DNA of 37,083 nt. Origin: Variovorax beijingensis. GTDB lineage: Bacteria > Pseudomonadota > Gammaproteobacteria > Burkholderiales > Burkholderiaceae_C. Location of the stretch: contig NZ_RXFQ01000030.1 of NCBI RefSeq assembly GCF_003951285.1, forward strand, positions 1 through 37,083, given 5' to 3'. Shown piece by piece: positions 24,307-32,326 of the stretch (the stretch's first letter is position 1; the number at the start of each line of letters is the position of its first letter). A program made the position numbers and the translations under genes. The notes below the pieces were generated by a model. The model was not told where the DNA came from, did no database searches, and saw nothing but the letters and a program-made list of their open reading frames with translations.

Positions 24307-25724
24307 GGCTGTTCGCGGTCGTGCGCAAGGAACTGCGGGCGCTCCTGCGCGACGGACGCTTTGCGGTGCTGGCGCTGTCCATGGGCCTCTTGCTCGCCGG
24401 CCTGTTGGTCACGTCCGCGCAGCAGCATCGGCGGCTTGCCGCGGAGAAGGCGCAGGTGGCCGCGGCCGTGCGCGCCCAGTGGGACGCGCAGGGCGACAAG
24501 CATCCGCACCGCGGCGCGCACTTCGGTCTCTACGCCCTGCGCCCGGATTCACCCCTCGCCGCCATCGACCCCGGGCTCGATCCGTACCTCGGGCAGGCGC
24601 TCTGGCTCGAGCCGCATCGCCGCAACATGACGCGCTTCCGTCCCGCGGCTGATGAAACGCCCTCGGTCCGCTTCGGCCAGCTGACACCGGCCTTTGCGCT
24701 GGTGGCGCTGCTGCCGCTGCTCATCATTGCGCTGGCCTTCAACGCCGTCAGCGCCGAGCGCGAGAGCGGCACGCTGCGCATGCTGCACAGCGCCGGCCTG
24801 CCGGGCAGCCGCTTGCTGGCGGGCAAGTTCGCCGCGTTGATGTCGGTCGTCGCGCTGATGCTGCTGGCCTGCGTCGGCGGCGGCCTCGCGCTGGCGGCGG
24901 CCGGGAGTTTTCCGCAGGCCGATGCCATCGGGCGCGGCGTGCTCGCGGCGGGATCGTTTCTTCTCTACTACGGCATCTTTGCCGCGCTGGTGCTCGCGGT
25001 GTCGGCATGGCTTCCCACCAGCCGGCTCAGCCTCTTCGTGCTGCTGGGCCTGTGGGTGGCCTTCGTCTTCGTCGTGCCGCGCCTGGGCGCCGCGGCGGCC
25101 GAGCGCGCCGTGCCGCTGCCGACGGCCGAGCGCTTCTGGAGCGGCATCCAGCGCGACTACACGCAGGGCCTTCCAGGCGACCCCGACCTCGCCACGCGCG
25201 GCAAGGCGTTCGAGGCCGAGCTACTGCAGCGCCACGGTGCCAGGCGGCTGGAAGACCTGCCCTTCGGCGTCGCGGCGGTGCGGCGCATGGCGCGCGATGC
25301 CTATGCGGACCGGGTGCATGCGCTTCACTTCGACGCGCTGTGGCGGCGCCACATGCTGCAGGCGCAGTGGCTGCGCGCGGCGGCCGCGTTCAGCCCGGCC
25401 ATGGCGATGCGCGCCATCTCGATGAAGATGGCAGGCACCGATCTCATGCACCAGCGCCACTTCGAAGATGCCGCCGAAGCCTATCGGCGCCACGTCAACG
25501 CGAAGATCGACCAGTGGGACGCGGACAACACGCGCGGCCTGACCTCCTTCGACGACCGCTACGCGGACAACGGCCTGTGGCGTTCCATCGATGCGTTCCG
25601 CTATGTCCCGCCAGGCATCGGCTTTGCGCTGAAGGCCGCCCTGCCCGATTTCGCCCTGCTGCTGGCCTGGGCGCTGGGCGCCGGATGGCTGCTGGCCGCC
25701 AGCGTGCGAAAGCTCCAGCCATGA
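24303..25724 (+). CDS. DUF3526 / ABC-2 type membrane subunit 1 (NosY-like)
   Basis: The 473-residue protein begins like an ABC-2 permease (MRLFAVVRKELRALLRDGRF) with one transmembrane helix. A large extracytoplasmic loop of about 85 residues follows, then a cluster of four hydrophobic segments with the ABC-2 VSAERESGTLRMLHSAGLPGSR-type coupling region. A second large loop of about 170 residues precedes the last helix. That topology is characteristic of DUF3526. The start codon is GTG at 24303, translationally coupled to the ATPase. The ATGA overlap at its end couples it to the second subunit. It probably forms a heterodimer with the next protein; the large loops may bind periplasmic cargo or the receptor system. 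Confidence 0.82.
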   Translation: MRLFAVVRKELRALLRDGRFAVLALSMGLLLAGLLVTSAQQHRRLAAEKAQVAAAVRAQWDAQGDKHPHRGAHFGLYALRPDSPLAAIDPGLDPYLGQALWLEPHRRNMTRFRPAADETPSVRFGQLTPAFALVALLPLLIIALAFNAVSAERESGTLRMLHSAGLPGSRLLAGKFAALMSVVALMLLACVGGGLALAAAGSFPQADAIGRGVLAAGSFLLYYGIFAALVLAVSAWLPTSRLSLFVLLGLWVAFVFVVPRLGAAAAERAVPLPTAERFWSGIQRDYTQGLPGDPDLATRGKAFEAELLQRHGARRLEDLPFGVAAVRRMARDAYADRVHALHFDALWRRHMLQAQWLRAAAAFSPAMAMRAISMKMAGTDLMHQRHFEDAAEAYRRHVNAKIDQWDADNTRGLTSFDDRYADNGLWRSIDAFRYVPPGIGFALKAALPDFALLLAWALGAGWLLAASVRKLQP

Positions 25725-27118
25725 CCGCCATGCCGATGCGCCTGGCGCGCGCCGAATGGCATCGCTTCCTGAAGCAGCGCCTGAACCTCTGGGTGCTTGC
25801 GGTGTTTGCGCTGCTGCTCGGTGCGAGCGCGGCATGGTCCGGCCTTGCCGCGCGCGACTACCGTGCGGCGGCCATGGCGCAGCAAGAGGACTGGGAGCAG
25901 CTTCGCCTCGAGGCCCGGGCCATGGCGGTCCCGCCGGCAGACGGCACCCAGGCCATGATGGCGGCCTTCCAGTTCGCGCGCGGCGATGCGCCGCCGGCCC
26001 GGTTGCCGGCGCTCGGCGGCTTGGCGCTCGGCACTGGAACCTTCGAGCTGCTGGGTCCGGATGCGCGGGTGACCGTCGAAAGCCGCCATACCGATGCCCG
26101 CAAGGCGGAACGGCTTGGCAGCCCGCTGCTGGAGGACCTTGGCCTGCCCGACTTCTCCACCGTGCTCGCGTTGCTGCTGCCCCTGGCGGTCCTGGGCCTG
26201 ACCTGCGGGCTGGTGCAGGAGGAGCGCGAGCAGGGACGATGGCCATGGGTGGTGGCGCAATGCGCCCGGCCCGCGCAGGTCGTTGCCGTGGCGCTGGGCC
26301 TGCGCGGCCTCGCGGCCTGGGGCATTGCCGCGGCGGCTTCGTCGCTCGCCTTCGCGCTCGATCCGGGTGCCACCGCAGGGGCCCTGTTCTGCTGGCTGGC
26401 CGCCGTGGCCGCGTTCTGTGCTTTCTGGCTGGCCCTGGCCGGCCTGTTCTGCCTGCTGCCGGTGTCCTCGGGTTCCGCGGCCCTCGGCTTGCTTGCGTGC
26501 TGGCTGCTGTCGACCTTTGCCATCCCGGCCGCGCTGGCCGCATGGGCCGACCGGCAGGCACCGATGCCGTCGCGGCTGGCCGCCATTGCGGCGATCCGCG
26601 ATGCGCAGCAGGAGGCCGAGGTTCACATGGACGAGCACTTGGCGGATTGGTATGCCTCGCATCCCGCAGCCGCGCCTTTCGCGTCCCGCAGCCACGCGTG
26701 GCCGGTCTCTTTCCTGCCGCGCTACCTCGCGCAGGACCGCCGGATCCGGCCCCTGATGGAAGGCTTCGACGACGCCCGCGCCCGCCGTTTCGCCTGGCTG
26801 GAGCGCAGGAACTGGCTGTCGCCGAGCCTGGCACTGGCCATGGCGGCGGACCGACTGGCCGGCATCGATGCGCCGCGCTACCTGCGCCACGTGCAGCGCG
26901 TGAACGCCTACGAAGACGCGTGGCGTGACTTCTTCGTCCCGCGCATCATGAGCTACCAAGGACTTGCGGCCGAGGATTTCGACAGGCTGCCTCGCTTCGA
27001 GGCGCCATCGGACGCAAGCACGTCGGCAGTGCTGCGCCAGGTCCTGCTGCTGGGCTTGACGGCGCTCGCGCTGTCGGCCTGCATCGCGTTCGCACGCAGA
27101 TCGTTGGAGAAACCGTAG
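25721..27118 (+). CDS. DUF3526 / ABC-2 type membrane subunit 2 (NosY-like)
   Basis: The 465-residue protein has the same topology as its neighbour: N-terminal helix after RAEWHRFLKQRLN, a periplasmic loop, a hydrophobic core with VQEEREQGRWPWVVAQC as coupling region, a second long loop, and a C-terminal helix (LLLGLTALALSACIAF). The ATG overlaps the previous stop by 4 bp. Similar length and order but low identity to subunit 1 suggest an old duplication and a heterodimeric transporter. It ends 21 bp before the converging LysR gene. No function is established for this subunit type. Confidence 0.8.
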   Translation: MTAMPMRLARAEWHRFLKQRLNLWVLAVFALLLGASAAWSGLAARDYRAAAMAQQEDWEQLRLEARAMAVPPADGTQAMMAAFQFARGDAPPARLPALGGLALGTGTFELLGPDARVTVESRHTDARKAERLGSPLLEDLGLPDFSTVLALLLPLAVLGLTCGLVQEEREQGRWPWVVAQCARPAQVVAVALGLRGLAAWGIAAAASSLAFALDPGATAGALFCWLAAVAAFCAFWLALAGLFCLLPVSSGSAALGLLACWLLSTFAIPAALAAWADRQAPMPSRLAAIAAIRDAQQEAEVHMDEHLADWYASHPAAAPFASRSHAWPVSFLPRYLAQDRRIRPLMEGFDDARARRFAWLERRNWLSPSLALAMAADRLAGIDAPRYLRHVQRVNAYEDAWRDFFVPRIMSYQGLAAEDFDRLPRFEAPSDASTSAVLRQVLLLGLTALALSACIAFARRSLEKP

Positions 27119-27139
27119 CCGCCCCAGGCAAACGGCCGT

Positions 27140-28087
27140 TCAGCCGCCGCGGTCTGCCTGCGCAGTGCCATCCCTCACCAGCTGCCACAGCGCCTCCGCC
27201 ACGGGCGCCATGTGGGCCTGCTGCCGGTACAGCCGGATGTCCACCGGCACCCGCCAGCCGCCCGCGCCGGCATCCACCAGCGCGCCGCCGCGCAGGTCGT
27301 CCGCCACCAGGCTCATCGGCAGCCATGCGAGGCCGCGGCCTTCGAGCGCCATGGTCCTGAGCAGCGCGGCATGGTGCGCCGTGAAGACCACCGACAGCGA
27401 GGACGCGAAGTCCTTGCCGAACTCGCTGTCCTGGATCGCCCGCATGATCCGCCCCAGTCCCGAGGCCTCGCTGTAGGCCAGCACCGAAGGCGCCTGCTGC
27501 GTGCCCAGCGCATGCTGCGGCAGGCCGCGCGCGTCCGGCGCCGCCACCGGCACGAGCACGTCGCCGCTCAGGCGCTGCACGGGGTATTGCGCTTCGTCGA
27601 GCCGGCCGGGCGCACGCGCATGGCCGTGGCACAGCACGAACTGCACGCGGCGCTGCAGCATCAGGTCTTCGCAGGCTTGCGAACTGTCGGAGATGGTCTG
27701 GATCGGCCCCAGGCTCAGCCGTGCCTCCACGCTGGCCAGCCAGCGCGGGAAGAAGGTCAGCGACAGCACGTGCGTGGCGGCGAAGCTCAGGCTCGCCGCG
27801 GCCAGGTCGTGCGCGGCGCGCGCCTTGATGCGCGCGGCCTCCAGCGCGGCCAGCACCTCCTGCAGCAGCGGCTGGAAGCGCTTGCCCGCCGCCGTGAGCG
27901 CGGCCGGGTGCGCGCTGCGGTCGAACAGGTCGACGCCCACCCACTCCTCGAGCGCGCGGATGTGGCGGCTGAAGGCCGGCTGGGCGATGGAACGCGCCTG
28001 CGCCGCGCGCGAGAAATTGCCGCTCTCGGCCAGGGCCAGGAAGTCTTCCAGCCATTCGAGGTCGAGGGGTCGGTTGCCGGGGCCCAT
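27140..28087 (-). CDS. LysR-type transcriptional regulator
   Basis: Starting from the ATG at 28087 the protein has 315 residues with the helix-turn-helix at about 8-65 (LEWLEDFLALAESGNFSRAA, SIAQPAFSRHIRALEEWVG). An in-frame ATG at 28141 would add 18 residues and overrun the direct repeats at 28099-28130, so the shorter start is preferred. It diverges from the DapA-like/Bug/SDR/tartrate-dehydratase operon and probably controls it, with D-tartrate or a related hydroxy acid as candidate inducer. That link is inference from position. Confidence 0.9.
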   Translation of the reverse strand: MGPGNRPLDLEWLEDFLALAESGNFSRAAQARSIAQPAFSRHIRALEEWVGVDLFDRSAHPAALTAAGKRFQPLLQEVLAALEAARIKARAAHDLAAASLSFAATHVLSLTFFPRWLASVEARLSLGPIQTISDSSQACEDLMLQRRVQFVLCHGHARAPGRLDEAQYPVQRLSGDVLVPVAAPDARGLPQHALGTQQAPSVLAYSEASGLGRIMRAIQDSEFGKDFASSLSVVFTAHHAALLRTMALEGRGLAWLPMSLVADDLRGGALVDAGAGGWRVPVDIRLYRQQAHMAPVAEALWQLVRDGTAQADRGG

Positions 28088-28098
28088 GCGCGGTGCGA

Positions 28099-28130
28099 GC
28101 GATTGAATAGTTGTATGCGATTCGAGTATT
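28099..28130. promoter_or_regulatory. Direct repeats in the divergent LysR/DapA-like control region
   Basis: GCGATTGAATA (28099-28109) and GCGATTCGAGTA (28117-28128) are near-identical direct repeats 18 bp apart in the only AT-richer part of this 112-bp region. They are candidate binding half-sites for the divergent LysR protein. I could not place a convincing -10/-35 pair. Confidence 0.4.
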
Positions 28131-28199
28131 GGACGGTGCATGCCCTGCCGGCCAAAGATGCGGGCATTCCTGCACCTTGAACCCCAACGGAGACACAGC

Positions 28200-29138
28200 A
28201 TGCCTTCCATCGCGAATTATCGCGGGATCATTCCCGCCATTTCCTGCCCCTTCACCACCGACCACCGCATCGACGAACCGGCGCTGCGCAAGCTCGCCTC
28301 GTGGCTCGCGGGGCACGACGGCGTGGTAGCGGTCATGACCAACGGCCACACCGGCGAAGTGTTCTCGCTGACCCCGACCGAACGTGCCGAGGTGACGCGC
28401 ATCGTCGCCGACGAACTGCGCGGCCGCATGCCGGTGATCTCGTCGATCGTGTGCGAAGGCCTGGCCGAAGCCGCCGAGCATGCGCGCGCCGCCCAGGCCG
28501 CCGGCGCGGCCGCGCTCGACGTGATGCCGCCGCACCACTGGCTGCGCTTCGGCTTCACGCCGGGCCACGCGTTGCAGTACTTCGAGGCCATCCACCGCGC
28601 CGCGCCCGAGCTCGACCTGGTCTGCCACGTGTACCCGGCCTGGACCCGCGCTTCCTACTCGTCGCAGCTGCTGGCCGAGCTGGCCCGCCTGCCCTACCTG
28701 CAGGCCTTCAAGGTCGGGCAGCGCGACATGAACAAGTATGCCCGCGACATCCAGGCGATCCGCGAGGCCGATGCGTCCAAGGCCATCCTCACCTGCCACG
28801 ACGAGTACCTGCTGGCCTCCATGGTGCAGGGCGTGGACGGCGCGCTGGTCGGCTTTGCCACCTTCATTCCGCAACTGATCATCGACCTGTGGAACGCGGT
28901 CAAGGCCGGCGACCTGAAGAAGGCGATGGCGGTGCAGGCCCTGATCACGCCGCTGAAGGACGCCGTGTACGGCGGCGGCGAACCCACCGGCGAGGCGCAT
29001 GCGCGCATGAAGGGCGGCATGTACCTGGCCGGCGTGCTCGCCAACGCCACGGTGCGCCCGCCGACCGAGGCGCCGAACGCGCGCGAGATGGACGCGCTGC
29101 GCGTCGCCGTGGCGCAGGCGGGGCTGTCGAAGCGCTGA
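28200..29138 (+). CDS. DapA-superfamily (dihydrodipicolinate synthase/N-acetylneuraminate lyase) protein
   Basis: The 312-residue protein is a class I aldolase-type TIM barrel. It shows GIIPAISCPFT at the first strand and GHTGE (49-53) where the family has GTTGE. The Schiff-base lysine is Lys171 in LQAFKVGQ. The tyrosine of the usual YNVPxRT motif is not obvious; the segment reads CHVYPAWTR, so the chemistry may differ from DapA. GGAGA at 28189-28193 supports the start. Operon partners are a Bug receptor, an SDR and D-tartrate dehydratase, so a lyase or hydratase acting on a hydroxylated C4-C6 acid is more likely than lysine biosynthesis. Confidence 0.85.
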   Translation: MPSIANYRGIIPAISCPFTTDHRIDEPALRKLASWLAGHDGVVAVMTNGHTGEVFSLTPTERAEVTRIVADELRGRMPVISSIVCEGLAEAAEHARAAQAAGAAALDVMPPHHWLRFGFTPGHALQYFEAIHRAAPELDLVCHVYPAWTRASYSSQLLAELARLPYLQAFKVGQRDMNKYARDIQAIREADASKAILTCHDEYLLASMVQGVDGALVGFATFIPQLIIDLWNAVKAGDLKKAMAVQALITPLKDAVYGGGEPTGEAHARMKGGMYLAGVLANATVRPPTEAPNAREMDALRVAVAQAGLSKR

Positions 29139-29195
29139 GCGAACACACGGAAGGCAGGCCGCCCTTCCCCCGAAAAACACAAGGAGACAAGAGAC

Positions 29196-30167
29196 ATGCA
29201 ACGCACCCATTTCCTGCGCGCCGCACTCGCGGCCCTCGCGCTCGCCGCGGCGTCCTCCGGCTTCGCGCAGACCCAGCCCTGGCCCACCCGCCCCGTGCGC
29301 GTGGTGATCCCGTTCCCGCCCGGCGGCACGCTCGACACCGTTGGCCGCCTGCTCGCGCAGAAGCTCGGCGACCAGCTGGGCCAGCCCTTCATCGTGGAGA
29401 ACCGGCCCGGCGGCAATGGCGTCATCGGCGCCGACGTGGTGTCGAAGGCGCCTGCCGACGGCTACACGCTGCTGTTCAACGCCTCGACCTTCACCACGGC
29501 GCCCATGACGATGAAGTCCGTGCCCTACGAGGTCGCCCGGGACTTCACGCCGGTGGCGCTGGTCGCCAAGGCGCCGCTGTCGGTGGCCATCAACAAGAAC
29601 CTGCCGATCACCGACGTCAAGTCGCTCATCGCCTACGCCAAGGCGCACCCGGGCAAGATGACCTTCGCGGTGGGCTCGATCGGCTCGGCCGGCCACCTGT
29701 CGACCGAGCTGCTCAAGCGCGCCGGCGGGCTCGACTACCTGATCGTGCCGTACAAGGGCACGGCGCCGGCCTTCCAGGACCTGATCGGCGGGCAGATCGA
29801 CGGCTTCATCGATCCGATCCTCGGCTCGCTGCAGTACCACAAGAGCGGCATGCTGCGCGTGGTGGCCGTCACCTCGGCCCAGCGCGCCACCAGCCTGCCG
29901 AACGTGCCCACAGTGGGCGAGAGCATTCCGGGCTACGAGTTCTACAGCTGGTACGGCCTCTGGGGTCCGGCCAGGCTGCCGGCCGCGATCACGCAGCGGC
30001 TCAATGCCGAAGTGAACAAGGCGCTGGGCACCGACATGCGCGAGACGCTGAATGCGCAGGGCCTGCTGCTGACGCCGGGCAGCGTCGACGACTTCGCGAA
30101 GTTCCAGCAGGCCGACATGGAGCGCTCGAAGAAGATCATCGTGGCGGGCAACATCCGTGTCGAATGA
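29196..30167 (+). CDS. Bug-family (TctC-like) periplasmic solute receptor
   Basis: The 323-residue protein has a signal peptide ending near SSGFAQ and the full Bug pattern: WPTRPVRVVIPFPPGG-x-LDT, QPFIVENRPGGNGVIGADVV, VPYKGTAPAFQDLIGGQIDGF and LPNVPTVGES. AAGGAGA lies just upstream of the ATG. It is the second gene of the tartrate-dehydratase operon, 57 bp after the DapA-like gene, and likely binds the imported dicarboxylate or hydroxy acid. No TctA/TctB membrane genes are nearby. Its gene end overlaps the next start by 11 bp. Confidence 0.93.
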   Translation: MQRTHFLRAALAALALAAASSGFAQTQPWPTRPVRVVIPFPPGGTLDTVGRLLAQKLGDQLGQPFIVENRPGGNGVIGADVVSKAPADGYTLLFNASTFTTAPMTMKSVPYEVARDFTPVALVAKAPLSVAINKNLPITDVKSLIAYAKAHPGKMTFAVGSIGSAGHLSTELLKRAGGLDYLIVPYKGTAPAFQDLIGGQIDGFIDPILGSLQYHKSGMLRVVAVTSAQRATSLPNVPTVGESIPGYEFYSWYGLWGPARLPAAITQRLNAEVNKALGTDMRETLNAQGLLLTPGSVDDFAKFQQADMERSKKIIVAGNIRVE

Positions 30168-30861
30168 TGGAGCCGCCCCACATGCCGTGGTGACGGGCAG
30201 CAGCAGCGGCATCGGCCGCGCCATCGCGCTGCACCTGCTCGAAGAGGGCTGGCGCGTGAGCGGGCTCGACCTGGCGGCGCCCACGCTGTCGCATGCGGGC
30301 TTCACGCATGCGGCGGCCGACCTGGCGGATGCCGCGGCCATCGCGCGCGCCGCGGCCGCTCTTCAGGATGCCGATGCGCTCGTGCATGCGGCCGGCGTGC
30401 TGCGCGTGGGCCCGCTCGGGCAGCTCGACCATGCGGGCGGCGAGCTGATGTGGCGCCTGCACGTCGACGCCGCCACGCGGCTGGCCGATGCGCTGGTGCC
30501 CGCAATGGCCGCGCGCGGCCGCGGCCGCGTGGTGTTCGTCGGCAGCCGCGTGGCGCACGGCATGCCAGGCCGCGGCCAGTACGCCGCCACCAAGGCGGCG
30601 CTGGTCGCGCTTGCGCGCAGCTGGGCGGCCGAGGTCGCGGAGCGCGGCGTCACCCTCAACGTGGTGTCGCCCGGCGCCACGCAGACCGCGATGCTGCAGG
30701 ACCCGGCGCGCGCCGGCAGCGCACCGTGCCTGCCGCCCATCGGCCGGCTGATCCAGCCCGCGGAAATCGCCGCGCTGGTGGCCTTTCTTCTGTCGGCGCC
30801 GGCCGCGGCCATCACCGGCCAGGACATCGCCATCTGCGGCGGTGCCTCGCTGCACCGCTGA
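30157..30861 (+). CDS. Short-chain dehydrogenase/reductase
   Basis: The 234-residue SDR has TGSSSGIG (14-21), HAAG in place of NNAG, a serine in FVGSRVAHG and YAATK as the catalytic Tyr/Lys pair. The start is a GTG at 30157 that overlaps the Bug receptor's stop by 11 bp, so translation is coupled; no ATG exists upstream in frame before the cofactor motif. It lies 34 bp before tartrate dehydratase. It may oxidise or epimerise a hydroxy acid feeding that enzyme, which is inference. Confidence 0.87.
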   Translation: MSNDGAAPHAVVTGSSSGIGRAIALHLLEEGWRVSGLDLAAPTLSHAGFTHAAADLADAAAIARAAAALQDADALVHAAGVLRVGPLGQLDHAGGELMWRLHVDAATRLADALVPAMAARGRGRVVFVGSRVAHGMPGRGQYAATKAALVALARSWAAEVAERGVTLNVVSPGATQTAMLQDPARAGSAPCLPPIGRLIQPAEIAALVAFLLSAPAAAITGQDIAICGGASLHR

Positions 30862-30895
30862 GTCCCCTTCGTTTTTTCCTCAAGCCACAAGCACC

Positions 30896-32062
30896 ATGAA
30901 GATCGTCAACATCCTCGAGTCCACGCGTCCCATCAAGTCGGACATCCGCAACGCCTACATCGACTTCTCCAAGATGACCCTGAGCCTCGTGGCGGTGGTC
31001 ACCGACGCGGTCCGCGATGGCCGGCCGGTGGTGGGCTACGGCTTCAATTCCAACGGGCGCTACGGCCAGGGCGGGCTGATCCGCGAGCGCTTCCTGCCGC
31101 GCCTGCTCGAGGCCGAGCCCGCCTCGCTCCTCGACGAGACCGGCGACAACCTCGATCCGCACAAGATCTGGGCCCGCATGATGATCAACGAAAAGCCCGG
31201 CGGCCACGGCGAGCGCTCGGTGGCCGTGGGCACCATCGACATGGCCGTGTGGGACGCGGTCGCCAAGATCGCCGGCAAGCCGCTCTACCAGCTGCTGGCG
31301 GAACGCTACGGCAGCGGCACGCCCGATCCGCGCGTGTTCGTCTATGCCGCGGGCGGCTACTACTACCCGGGCAAGGGGGTCGAGGGCCTGCAGCGCGAGA
31401 TGGCCAGCTACCTGGAGCGCGGCTACTCGGTGGTCAAGATGAAGATCGGCGGGGCCACGCTCGCGCAGGACTGCGAGCGCATCGAGTCGGTGCTCAGGAT
31501 CCTCGGCCCCGGCCAGCAACTGGCGGTGGACGCCAACGGCCGCTTCGACCTGGCCACCGCCATCGACTACGGCCGCGCCCTCTCGCAATACCCGCTCTTC
31601 TGGTACGAGGAAGCCGGCGACCCGCTCGACTACGAACTGCAGGCGAAGCTCGGCGAGGTCTACGCCGGCCCCATGGCCACGGGCGAGAACCTGTTCTCGA
31701 TGCAGGACGCACGCAACCTCATCCGCCACGGCGGCATGCGGCCCGACCGCGACTGGCTGCAGTTCGACTGCGCCTTGAGCTACGGCCTCGTCGAATACCT
31801 GCGCACGCTCGACATGCTGAAGGAGCACGGCTGGTCGCCCTCGCGCTGCATTCCGCACGGCGGCCACCAGATGTCGCTGGCCATTGCGGCGGGCCTGGGC
31901 CTCGGCGGCAACGAAAGCTACCCCGACCTGTTCCAGCCCTACGGCGGTTTCCCCGACGGCGTGAAGGTGCAGAACGGCTACGTCACGCTGCCGCCGCTGC
32001 CCGGCATCGGTTTCGAAGGCAAGGCCGACCTCATCGCCGAGATGCGCGCACTCGCGGGTTAA
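30896..32062 (+). CDS. tarD: D(-)-tartrate dehydratase (enolase superfamily)
   Basis: The 388-residue protein follows, from memory, the characterised Bradyrhizobium D-tartrate dehydratase nearly end to end, offset by one residue. The enolase-superfamily active site is complete: the KMK motif with Lys183, metal ligands Asp212, Glu238 and Glu264, and the acid/base His321 in IPHGGHQ. Conserved stretches include NAYIDFSKM, GYGFNSNGRYGQGGLIRERF and VYAAGGYYYPGKG. It dehydrates D-tartrate to oxaloacetate in the cytoplasm. The first in-frame ATG at 30842 overlaps the SDR gene; 30896 gives the normal N-terminus. It ends the operon, which gives the clearest substrate clue in the window. Confidence 0.92.
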   Translation: MKIVNILESTRPIKSDIRNAYIDFSKMTLSLVAVVTDAVRDGRPVVGYGFNSNGRYGQGGLIRERFLPRLLEAEPASLLDETGDNLDPHKIWARMMINEKPGGHGERSVAVGTIDMAVWDAVAKIAGKPLYQLLAERYGSGTPDPRVFVYAAGGYYYPGKGVEGLQREMASYLERGYSVVKMKIGGATLAQDCERIESVLRILGPGQQLAVDANGRFDLATAIDYGRALSQYPLFWYEEAGDPLDYELQAKLGEVYAGPMATGENLFSMQDARNLIRHGGMRPDRDWLQFDCALSYGLVEYLRTLDMLKEHGWSPSRCIPHGGHQMSLAIAAGLGLGGNESYPDLFQPYGGFPDGVKVQNGYVTLPPLPGIGFEGKADLIAEMRALAG

Positions 32063-32290
32063 CCTGAAGGGTTTCATCGAGTTCCACAGCATGCGGGTGA
32101 TGTAGCCCGTATGGATTACATCTTTCGGCAACTGCGATCAAATAGCCCCGATCCGTGCCGAATTACCAGGGAATGAATAAAGGCCTCTTGCATAATCCAG
32201 CTGTTTGATGCGTCCTGTCACACACATTGCATCCAGACAGTTGATTGGCTAGTTTCTTCTCCAGAAGAAGAAAAAGATCAGGGAGGTCAA
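32063..32290. other. Intergenic region between tarD and the VgrG leader ORF
   Basis: These 228 bp are markedly richer in A+T than both neighbours and contain no gene I can support. GATGTA (32099-32104) and TACATC (32117-32122) form a perfect 6-bp inverted repeat. TTCTTC (32254-32259) and GAAGAA (32264-32269) form a second one with a TCCA loop. CATAAT at 32191-32196 is a fair -10 hexamer but lacks a matching -35. AGGGAGG at 32280-32286 is the best ribosome-binding site in the region and serves the ATG at 32291. Confidence 0.45.
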
Positions 32291-32326
32291 ATGGACACCA
32301 CGTTCCTGCAAGGTGGCGGCTCGTGA
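32291..32326 (+). CDS. 11-codon leader ORF coupled to vgrG
   Basis: An ATG four bases after the strong AGGGAGG encodes MDTTFLQGGGS and stops at TGA 32324-32326. That TGA overlaps the GTG start of vgrG (32323) as GTGA, the classic layout for translational coupling. Either it is a real leader that sets vgrG translation, or an indel has split the true N-terminus from the VgrG frame. No similar peptide is known to me. Confidence 0.4.
   Translation: MDTTFLQGGGS

Noticed and set aside
26946..30341. A 1131-codon open frame antisense to the DapA-like, Bug and SDR genes
   Set aside because: The part that makes sense is only a shifted shadow of the LysR gene; the rest mirrors plus-strand genes with intact motifs.
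32245..32322. TTG start adding 26 residues to VgrG
   Set aside because: The extension is Arg/Ser-rich, unlike VgrG N-termini, and has no ribosome-binding site; GTG 32323 begins at the conserved first strand.
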